From assembly GCA_021736565.1 (NCBI GenBank), contig JAIPFO010000054.1:1-13801 (forward strand): 13,801 bases of DNA, read 5' to 3'. Source of the stretch: Phycisphaerae bacterium. Its GTDB lineage: Bacteria > Planctomycetota > Phycisphaerae > Sedimentisphaerales > SM23-30. This document shows positions 1 to 5,086 of this stretch, piece after piece; within the stretch, counting starts at the first letter, position 1, and each line of letters begins with the position of its first letter. A program made the translations under genes and the position numbers. The notes beneath the pieces are model-generated. The model was not told where the DNA came from. It saw only the letters and a program-made list of their open reading frames with translations, and made no database searches.

Positions 1-31
1 AAATGACAACACCACTTTACCTCATATTCAT

Positions 32-44
32 TTGTCAAAGAACA
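32..44 (-). promoter_or_regulatory. boxA-like rRNA antitermination site
   Basis: On the minus strand this reads TGTTCTTTGACAA, very close to the boxA element bound by NusB/NusE in rRNA leaders (E. coli TGCTCTTTAACA). It lies about 20-25 nt downstream of the most proximal of four tandem promoters, where boxA sits in an rRNA leader. It implies that a 16S rRNA gene begins off the left edge on the minus strand; that gene itself is not visible here. Confidence 0.6.
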
Positions 45-65
45 ATTATATTTCTTGAGCTAAGC

Positions 66-94
66 ATTCTATGAATGCTGTAGCAGGAAGTCAA
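66..94 (-). promoter_or_regulatory. rRNA-type promoter P1 (proximal)
   Basis: Minus strand: -35 TTGACT (94-89), 17-bp spacer, -10 TAGAAT (71-66). Upstream of the -35 is a run of A and T tracts resembling an UP element. The sequence after the -10 is GCTTAGCTC, shared almost exactly with the other promoters of the cluster. An inverted repeat, AGCATTC-tat-GAATGCT on the plus strand (63-79), overlaps the -10. Confidence 0.8.
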
Positions 95-140
95 GAACTT
101 TTTTAAAAAGTTTTTAACTTTTATTTTTTAAGAGCTAAGT

Positions 141-169
141 ATTCTACATTTGCTGTAGAACGAAGTCAA
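141..169 (-). promoter_or_regulatory. rRNA-type promoter P2
   Basis: Minus strand: -35 TTGACT (169-164), 17-bp spacer, -10 TAGAAT (146-141), then ACTTAGCTC. A/T tracts lie upstream of the -35. A 7-bp inverted repeat TTCTACA...TGTAGAA (142-160) runs from the -10 into the spacer. It lies 75 bp upstream of P1. Confidence 0.8.
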
Positions 170-233
170 GTGCTTTTTTGAAAGTTTTTTAATTTTCTCT
201 AAAAAGCTTTAACTTTTTTCTTAAGAGTTCAGC

Positions 234-262
234 AGTTTACAAGTACTGCAGAATGAAGTCAA
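234..262 (-). promoter_or_regulatory. rRNA-type promoter P3
   Basis: Minus strand: -35 TTGACT (262-257), 17-bp spacer, -10 TAAACT (239-234), then GCTGAACTC. It has the weakest -10 of the four. A/T tracts lie upstream of the -35. A 5-bp inverted repeat GCAGT...ACTGC (232-249) again overlaps the -10. It lies 93 bp upstream of P2. Confidence 0.7.
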
Positions 263-320
263 GTACTTTTTAAAAAGTTTTTTAAAAAGTTTTCTAAACC
301 TTACTTCTTAAGGGTCAGGT

Positions 321-349
321 ATTCTACGGAAACCGTAAAACCCTGTCAA
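321..349 (-). promoter_or_regulatory. rRNA-type promoter P4 (distal)
   Basis: Minus strand: consensus -35 TTGACA (349-344), 17-bp spacer, -10 TAGAAT (326-321), then ACCTGACCC. The inverted repeat TACGG-aaa-CCGTA (325-337) overlaps the -10. Its -35 begins only about 35 bp after the 3' end of tRNA-Ala, with no terminator between them, so tRNA transcripts may read into this cluster. Confidence 0.8.
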
Positions 350-384
350 GTACTTTTTTTGAACTCTCGCTATTTAATTTTCAA

Positions 385-457
385 TGGAGCCGATCGGGAT
401 CGAACCGACGACTTCCTGGTTGCAAACCAGGCGCTCTCCCAGCTGAGCTACGGCCCC
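385..457 (-). tRNA. tRNA-Ala (anticodon TGC)
   Basis: The minus strand folds as a full cloverleaf. The acceptor stem GGGGCCG pairs with CGGCTCC. The D arm is TAGCTCAGCTGGGAGAGC. The anticodon stem CCTGG/CCAGG encloses the loop TTTGCAA, so the anticodon is TGC. The T arm contains GGTTCGATCCC, and the discriminator base is A73. No 3' CCA is encoded (the next bases are TTG), so CCA must be added after transcription. It lies between the small ORF at 489-602 and the tandem promoters P4-P1. Confidence 0.97.
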
Positions 458-488
458 TTCATAGCGGCCGCATCGCTGAAAAATGCGA

Positions 489-602
489 TCAGCCGATCTT
501 GTCCCGGATCCAGCCGATCAAACAAGCTACTATTGCAACGCCCAGGACTATAAATCCCAGCATTCGTATTATTGGCATTCCCGCCAACATCAGCTCATCC
601 AT
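489..602 (-). CDS. 37-residue single-span membrane protein (hypothetical)
   Basis: This small ORF lies between tRNA-Ile and tRNA-Ala. The ATG at 602-600 is preceded by GAGAGGA (616-610), a good Shine-Dalgarno site 7 nt upstream, which is unusual in this window. The product begins MDELMLAG, has a hydrophobic stretch at about residues 10-32 (MLGFIVLGVAIVACLIGW), and ends in a short basic tail, RDKIG. That fits one membrane helix. The TGA stop at 491-489 lies 31 nt before tRNA-Ala. It is probably co-transcribed with the tRNAs; a TATAAT at 700-695 could be a local -10 but has no matching -35. No function can be assigned. It could be chance, but the ribosome site plus a clean hydrophobic helix argue for a real gene. 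Confidence 0.5.
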   Translation of the reverse strand: MDELMLAGMPIIRMLGFIVLGVAIVACLIGWIRDKIG

Positions 603-717
603 CTCTGAATCCTCTCATACTTACTTGTCAAATGATACAAACAGGCAATATATTACAGACTAGCGTTTTCAGTATCAAAAACGTCAATTATCGTATTATA
701 TTTTCTAGTTGCATCTA

Positions 718-740
718 AATACTTTCGCAACGAAAGTATT
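718..740 (-). terminator. 10-bp hairpin in the tRNA-Ile 3' trailer
   Basis: AATACTTTCG and CGAAAGTATT form a perfect 10-bp stem with a 3-nt loop, starting 3 nt after the 3' end of tRNA-Ile. On the minus strand it is followed only by TAGATG, not by a T run, so it is a poor intrinsic terminator. It may be a processing or pausing structure, or a weak terminator. Confidence 0.45.
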
Positions 741-743
741 GAA

Positions 744-817
744 TGGGCCCAGATGGAGTCGAACCATCGACCTCACCGTTATCAGCGGTGCGCTCTAGCC
801 AACTGAGCTATGAGCCC
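744..817 (-). tRNA. tRNA-Ile (anticodon GAT)
   Basis: Minus-strand cloverleaf. The acceptor stem GGGCTCA pairs with TGGGCCC. The D arm is TAGCTCAGTTGGCTAGAGC. The anticodon stem CACCG/CGGTG encloses the loop CTGATAA, so the anticodon is GAT. The T arm contains GGTTCGACTCC, and the discriminator base is A73. CCA is not encoded. With tRNA-Ala(TGC) this is the pair normally found in the 16S-23S spacer, here placed upstream of the rRNA promoters. Confidence 0.97.
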
Positions 818-985
818 ATTTTTTTAGACGCCTCGCCTCGATGAAGGTCGGCAAATCGCCGCCCATTCAACGTCTGGGCGCCCTTTCTCAAAGCCACTAT
901 GTCCACCGTAAGTTCTTTTGAACTAACGATTAACATCATGTTTACTTGAAAGCTTTTTTGCTCTCACAATCAACATGAGCTAAGT

Positions 986-1014
986 AAGATAGTGACCTTT
1001 CGTGGATACGTCAA
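986..1014 (-). promoter_or_regulatory. promoter for tRNA-Ile and downstream genes
   Basis: Minus strand: -35 TTGACG (1014-1009), 17-bp spacer, -10 TATCTT (991-986), followed by ACTTAGCTC, the same start-region sequence as rRNA promoters P1 and P2. Very AT-rich DNA lies upstream of the -35. Transcription would start near 979, leaving a leader of about 160 nt before tRNA-Ile. Confidence 0.7.
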
Positions 1015-1020
1015 GTGCTA

Positions 1021-1761
1021 AAATAATATTTTTTATAATTATCCGAAATTTCTTTAAATAACCTAACCATTTTGCACCGTAACGCTCACATAAATCAAGA
1101 TAAGTATTTCCATAATACCTTAATTTTTAACGACTTATAGTATTTACTAATATTTCGACACCCCCTTTTTATTTTTTCGATATATTATTCAATATTTTTG
1201 AATTTTTTACATGTATTTTAAAACGAATTCATTTATTTTCAGGAAAAAAAAAATTCCTATGGCAGTTTCACGCGTCACTCCCACGACACAAATCCTTCCC
1301 GGCTCTCTATTACAAACTTCGCCCCACCGCAGCCAGCCATCAAAATCACTTATCACTCAGGCAAACCTCTTATCCTTGACGGCTATTTGCTTTATAAATA
1401 TTTATATTTTACATTTTATACGACGATGGCCGGGCCATCCCGGCCATTTTTTTCCCGACCGCATGGTGACCGATTTCCGTCTAAAAAACTTTATGCTTTA
1501 GTAGATGCGTCAAGTATCAATAACCTTGAATTTACCACTTTGTTGCCTCCTGATGACCTATCAAGCAGGAATTTGCCATAAGATTGGAATTTTGCACACT
1601 TTCGAATGCAATTCCAAATAAGGGTAAAAATATTACACATTCCAGGATAACACCCCTGCGAACCCAATACATTCAATCAAACACAATAAAAAGCACGAAT
1701 GTACTCTCTGAGGAAAAATGGAGTAAAACAACAAACCTTGAATTATCAAAAAATACGAATA
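1021..1761. other. long AT-rich gap without a convincing gene
   Basis: No reading frame here looks like a protein. The contents are AT-rich DNA next to the tRNA promoter, a strong plus-strand terminator at 1426-1453, a degenerate stretch at about 1463-1520 resembling the dispersed repeat, and a dyad at 1584-1617 (TTGGAATT...AATTCCAA with inner GCA/TGC pairing). The last could be an operator or leader hairpin for the PEP-CTERM gene. A TTGACG at 1376-1381 has no good -10 at 16-18 bp. Confidence 0.6.
1426..1453 (+). terminator. intrinsic terminator with no assigned transcript
   Basis: ATGGCCGGG (1426-1434), loop CCAT, CCCGGCCAT (1439-1447), followed by a run of seven T. This is a perfect 9-bp GC-rich stem plus U tract on the plus strand, and there is no T run on the minus side. 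No gene ends just upstream, so it ends an unrecognised short RNA or attenuates transcription toward the PEP-CTERM gene. Confidence 0.8.
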
Positions 1762-3009
1762 ATGTTCCATCCGTCAAAAGTCGGTTTAAATCATCTTAAA
1801 CACCATTTAAGACACAAAAAACAGGCATCAATAGCCGCTATGGCCATCCTGGCAATGTTTGCAACCCAACTAATGGCACAGGATACCACCTATTTCATTT
1901 CCACGAGCCAAAGGGCTCGTCTCTGTGGAATTTCTTTTGACGATGATGAAATCATCAGTTATCGACCCAAAGACAATTCATCATACCTGTTTCTTTGTGA
2001 CACCCTGCTGGAGTATGACCATGGGATTGATGCCTTACATATCCAACGTAGCGGAACACTTATTCTTTCAAGCCGGTCTGCCGGTCGATTGGGAAATTTG
2101 AACTTTCACCCGGGTGACCTGGTTGAGTATAACCCATTGAGTGGCTCTGCTCGCATCGTTTTAAGCCATAAAGTGTTTTCAGGACACGCCCCTGTTGATT
2201 CCGCCGTCAAAGCCGATTTCGACCCGGGTGTTAATATCAATGCCCTCTTCGTCCGTGACAATGGCCATATAATCCTCTCAGCCGCAGATAACTTCATATT
2301 GGCTCAAAAAGCGTTCACTGCTGGGGACCTGGTTGAATATGATCCTAAAACAAAAACCGCTTTAACCTTGCTTGGCCATAAACTCTTTTCATCACCGCCA
2401 ACTATGGCCCCCCCTGCCAAAAATAATTTCTTGTCTCCAAAATCGCCCCTTCAGGCCCGGGAAACAGGTTCCATAAATACCGATGACGCTAATGTCAATA
2501 TTGATGCCGTTTTTATTCGTAATAATGGCCATATCATTTTGTCCACCGAACAGAGGGCCACGCTTTGCAACGTCACTTTCGAGCCAGGGGATCTCATTGA
2601 ATATTCACCGGAAAATAACCGGGCCGAAATCCTGTTAAATCAGGCTATTTTTACGGATACCGCCATCAACATCGACGCCATCCATTTAGAGCTCGACACC
2701 CCTGTCAGTAGGGCCTCAGGGGCAGGCCAGGGCGTCAATCTCCAACCAACGACAGCCTCCGATAGCGGCATATACGATCCGGCCTATAATACCCCAAATG
2801 TAGCGATCTCCAATTTTACACTTCGATCGCCGGTCTCATCTTTCTCAGTAGGGACTTCCGGAGGTAATTTGCAATTTTCTTCGCCGCCTCCTCGCACAAC
2901 CCCACCTGAAAAATACACCAATGTACCAGAACCCGCTACCATAATAATCCTGGGGTTCGGCCTTGTCTCATTATTCCTCCGGCGAGATCGCCACCTGGCT
3001 AACAGTTAA
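1762..3009 (+). CDS. PEP-CTERM sorting-domain protein with internal repeats
   Basis: A secreted protein of about 415 residues. An N-terminal signal peptide (basic HHLRHKK, hydrophobic core at residues 24-38, likely cut after LMA at 39) leads into roughly four repeats of about 60-70 residues. These carry the patterns IDAL-x-I-x6-G-x2-ILS and F-x-PGDLVEY-x-P. The C-terminus has VPEP (388-391), a hydrophobic helix and a terminal RR, the PEP-CTERM signal recognised by exosortase and associated with export and surface or EPS attachment. The repeats may form a beta-propeller-like fold (inference). No ribosome site supports any start; 1762 gives a reasonable signal peptide, but 1699 is also open. 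Two parts, residues 4-24 and about 217-246, are encoded by copies of the dispersed repeat. No exosortase gene is visible here. Confidence 0.8.
   Translation: MFHPSKVGLNHLKHHLRHKKQASIAAMAILAMFATQLMAQDTTYFISTSQRARLCGISFDDDEIISYRPKDNSSYLFLCDTLLEYDHGIDALHIQRSGTLILSSRSAGRLGNLNFHPGDLVEYNPLSGSARIVLSHKVFSGHAPVDSAVKADFDPGVNINALFVRDNGHIILSAADNFILAQKAFTAGDLVEYDPKTKTALTLLGHKLFSSPPTMAPPAKNNFLSPKSPLQARETGSINTDDANVNIDAVFIRNNGHIILSTEQRATLCNVTFEPGDLIEYSPENNRAEILLNQAIFTDTAINIDAIHLELDTPVSRASGAGQGVNLQPTTASDSGIYDPAYNTPNVAISNFTLRSPVSSFSVGTSGGNLQFSSPPPRTTPPEKYTNVPEPATIIILGFGLVSLFLRRDRHLANS
1771..1834 (+). repeat. dispersed repeat copy, inside the PEP-CTERM gene N-terminus
   Basis: The head CCGTCAAAAGTCGGTTTAAA and the middle CACCATTTAAGACACAAAAA align with the intergenic copy at 3104-3198. 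It encodes residues 4-24 of the PEP-CTERM protein, the basic region ahead of the signal peptide core. It lacks the usual tail. Confidence 0.6.
2201..2226 (+). repeat. possible head-only copy of the dispersed repeat in a protein linker
   Basis: CCGTCAAAGCCGATTTCGAC resembles the repeat head GCGTCAAAAGTCGATTTTCG and is read in the same frame as the copy at 2410-2500. It encodes the linker between two of the protein's own repeats. It is short, so it may be coincidence. Confidence 0.35.
2410..2500 (+). repeat. full-length dispersed repeat copy inside the PEP-CTERM gene
   Basis: The head and middle (CTGCCAAAAATAATTTCTTG, then CCAAAATCGCCCC) match the copy at 9238-9305. The tail (AAATACCGATGACGCTAATG, then TCAATA) matches the copy at 3104-3198. 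It is in frame and encodes a Pro/Asn/Ser-rich linker, about residues 217-246, making this linker roughly twice as long as the preceding one. Confidence 0.65.
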
Positions 3010-3103
3010 AATATCCAACTTGATGATTGATGACCACTTCAAAAATACCGAGGCCCTCAGCCCTCAATACCGCCCCAGTGTTATTTCTAACCCAATAATC
3101 ACT

Positions 3104-3198
3104 CCCGCGTTCAAAAGTCATTTTTCGACTTCAAAATCACCCTTTAAGATGCGGAAAACGGGTATCAAAATACTTATGACGCTGGCGTCAATAATGCC
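3104..3198 (+). repeat. dispersed repeat, best full-length intergenic copy
   Basis: It fills the gap between the convergent PEP-CTERM and amidase genes. Its landmarks are head GCGTTCAAAAGTCATTTTTC (from 3107), middle TTCAAAATCACCCTTTAAGA, an ATGCGGAAAACGGG block, TATCAAAATACTTATGACGC, and an end palindrome GACGC-TG-GCGTC followed by AATAATGCC. It was used as the reference for the other copies. Confidence 0.8.
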
Positions 3199-3208
3199 TT
3201 AAATCGTC

Positions 3209-3958
3209 TCACAGGCCTTTAAAGTAATCACTGATCCCATCAGCAATCGCATAGGCCACTTTCTGCTGATACGCCGTCGTATTGAGATTCCTCGCCTCGA
3301 TACCATTACTGAGGAATCCGCATTCGATCAGCACAGCCGGTCGAGAATGACCTTCCAATACTCGCAGATTTTGTGGACGGACCGATCGCACTGAAATACC
3401 AGACCGCTCCAGGGCCGCCTTGATGGTGGTCGCAGGCCGCTTGCTATAACGGGAGGCCGTTCTGCCGATCAGAACCGTTGCGCCTTGCACGCTCGAATTG
3501 CTCGTATAGTCGACATGGATGGAAACCAAAAGGGCCGCTCTATTCTCTTCTGCGATCGAGGCACGCCGGTCTAGCTCAATAAACCGGTCGCCACTACGAG
3601 TCATCACCGTTTGCGCCCCACGAAGCCTCAGAACCCGGTCTAGTTCTTTCCCAATAGCCAGCACGATCGCCTTCTCTGGAAGTTGCGAAAGCCCTTGGGT
3701 TCCAGGATCCTTGGCGCCATGCCCGGGGTCAATAATGATGGTCTGGGACCCTAAATAGCCCAGAGATTCATTGGGCCAACCAGAATGATGACCCGAGGGT
3801 GGCCGTTTAGACCGATCAAACCCCACCCCATCCTTCCAGCCCGGCGGATAGACGCGATGCGGTATCAGCGGCTTGGGTTCTACACAACCGCCCAATTGTA
3901 AAACAGCCAGAACTCCAACGATCCAGAAACCACATAGTTGAAATCGCAATAACCTCAT
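3209..3958 (-). CDS. N-acetylmuramoyl-L-alanine amidase (Amidase_3), lipoprotein
   Basis: This 249-residue zinc hydrolase would cleave the amide bond between N-acetylmuramic acid and L-alanine in peptidoglycan. Residues 1-25 form a lipoprotein signal ending LQLGGC, so Cys25 would be lipidated and the enzyme membrane-anchored outside the cytoplasm. The catalytic domain spans about 72-248. It shows IIIDPGHG (Zn ligand His80), Glu95, VSIHVD (His148) and the catalytic Glu212 in LIECGFLSN, all the residues expected of AmiA/B/C-type enzymes. No autoinhibitory helix or AMIN domain is present. The ATG lies 11 nt after the hisI stop, behind a G-rich AAGGCGGGGGC that could serve as ribosome site, so the two genes are probably co-transcribed and coupled. 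Confidence 0.9.
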   Translation of the reverse strand: MRLLRFQLCGFWIVGVLAVLQLGGCVEPKPLIPHRVYPPGWKDGVGFDRSKRPPSGHHSGWPNESLGYLGSQTIIIDPGHGAKDPGTQGLSQLPEKAIVLAIGKELDRVLRLRGAQTVMTRSGDRFIELDRRASIAEENRAALLVSIHVDYTSNSSVQGATVLIGRTASRYSKRPATTIKAALERSGISVRSVRPQNLRVLEGHSRPAVLIECGFLSNGIEARNLNTTAYQQKVAYAIADGISDYFKGL

Positions 3959-3969
3959 GCCCCCGCCTT

Positions 3970-4383
3970 TTATTTCTTATAAACATCGTTAGGATCATAA
4001 ACAGGCGACGAAATAAATTCCATTTCGTGTGCCGAATCAGGCTTCACCCGGCGGTAGAAACAGGATTGATAGCCAACATGACACTGCCCAGAATCGACTT
4101 CAACCTTCAATATCAGACAGTCCTGATCACAATCGACCAGGATATCCTTGACCTTCTGAACGTGCCCGGACTCCTCGCCTTTTCGCCACAGTTTCTGACG
4201 CGATCGACTGTAATAAATCGCATTGCCCGTCTTAATGGTTTCAGCAAGAGCCACCTCATTCATGTAAGCCACCATCAGAACCTCCCCACTGGCGGCATCC
4301 TGAGCAATCGCCGGGATCAGGCCGTCACTGTCATATTTCGGGGTAAATTTACTGCCAACTTCGACTTCTTTCGGTGCAGACAT
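3970..4383 (-). CDS. hisI: phosphoribosyl-AMP cyclohydrolase
   Basis: This 137-residue enzyme catalyses the third step of histidine synthesis, opening the adenine ring of phosphoribosyl-AMP in the cytoplasm. The family signatures are intact: LIPAIAQD, VLMVAYMN, YYSRSRQKLWRKGEESGH (57-74), the metal-binding D84-C85-D86-Q87-D88, and Cys101 and Cys108 in QCHVGYQSC, which with Cys85 should bind zinc. Length fits a stand-alone HisI without a fused HisE. The ATG is preceded by GGAG 8 nt upstream, a clear ribosome site. No other his genes are nearby; the partner downstream is a cell-wall amidase, a functionally unrelated pairing. Confidence 0.95.
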   Translation of the reverse strand: MSAPKEVEVGSKFTPKYDSDGLIPAIAQDAASGEVLMVAYMNEVALAETIKTGNAIYYSRSRQKLWRKGEESGHVQKVKDILVDCDQDCLILKVEVDSGQCHVGYQSCFYRRVKPDSAHEMEFISSPVYDPNDVYKK

Positions 4384-5086
4384 TCAAAAATCTCCATTAT
4401 TAAGATCAAGGTTAAATTCCCAGGGGGTTCTTTGAAATGAAACATAACTCTTTATTATTTAGAGTGTTACGTTTCGTATTGTCGGAAAATCCTTTCCCCC
4501 TGAAACATATATCCTAGAGATTTTATAGGATTTTTAGGTTTTTGTACATAGTTTTCTTTTGGCCTGCCATTTAGGACGCCCACACCATTAGTCGCTCCGC
4601 CAAAGCCCGCTCCAATTTTAAGAGATGAAAGGGCCTTCAAAAATACGTTTCACCCCGGTGTCCCTCAGGACCAAATCACCCCGTGAATCTATATCAGCGA
4701 GGTTGACACCCTCACTTTCACCTATGATACCGCACCTGACGGCCAGGAGTACGAAGGGTTCAAAGAACATTTCCCCCCAGGCCTGCGATGCCCTTTGCTT
4801 TCCCTTAAATATCCCGCTTCTTGACACCCCTTGCTGCCAAAACCCCTGGCGGTGTTGTTCTCGGATGGCAAAAGGGGATCGCAGAAGCAAACATTGGGAA
4901 ACTGCCAGCAGACAGTCTACCTGCAATCCTGAAGAGACCAACCGGAATGAGCAACTATTATCGGGCGTTACCCCCCTATTATCCGCGTTTTCACTGCTGT
5001 TATAAAGATATCACTTCAGTTGGAGCATGTGGATACCGATCAGGGAGTGTGGCTACACCGGATAAGAGGCCAGTGAGATTGGTGCT
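4384..5086. other. 0.7-kb gap with leader structure, a repeat copy and possible gene debris
   Basis: Right next to hisI lies its minus-strand leader. It contains an imperfect hairpin at 4439-4475 (GAAAC-x-TAAC...GTTA-x-GTTTC) and a possible but weak promoter, CCGACA (4485-4480), 18-bp spacer, TAAATA (4461-4456). A dispersed-repeat copy follows at 4579-4655. From about 4683 to 5086 the plus strand has protein-like stretches broken by a stop and a frame change (for example TLTFTYDTAPDGQEYEGF, then GGVVLGWQKGIAEANIGK). This suggests a decayed gene that I cannot identify. Confidence 0.45.
4579..4655 (+). repeat. dispersed repeat copy
   Basis: CCCACACCATTAGTCGCTCC then GCCAAAG matches the heads of the copies at 11302 and 12364 (tCGaTCCgCCAAAGg). 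The later TTTTAAGAGATG and CCTTCAAAAATAC blocks match the family middle and tail in the right order and spacing. It lies in the gap upstream of hisI on the far side from the gene. Confidence 0.6.

Noticed and set aside
55..360. CRISPR-like array, because of four similar units about 75-93 bp apart
   Set aside because: The units are imperfect, unevenly spaced and too diverged for CRISPR repeats, and each resolves into a -35/-10 promoter with exact 17-bp spacing.
603..631. TTGACA (631-626) as a promoter for the small ORF
   Set aside because: The matching -10 position reads TCAGAG and would overlap the ribosome site, so transcripts would start too late.
1361..1400. c-di-GMP (GEMM) riboswitch suggested by GGCAAACC
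   Set aside because: The rest of the conserved core and the paired stems of GEMM are not present around it.
1211..1501. Plus-strand ORF of 96 residues
   Set aside because: Its composition is not protein-like, there is no ribosome site, and it runs through the terminator at 1426-1453.
1540..1617. Sigma54 promoter for the PEP-CTERM gene
   Set aside because: No site has both the GG at -24 and GC at -12 with correct spacing.
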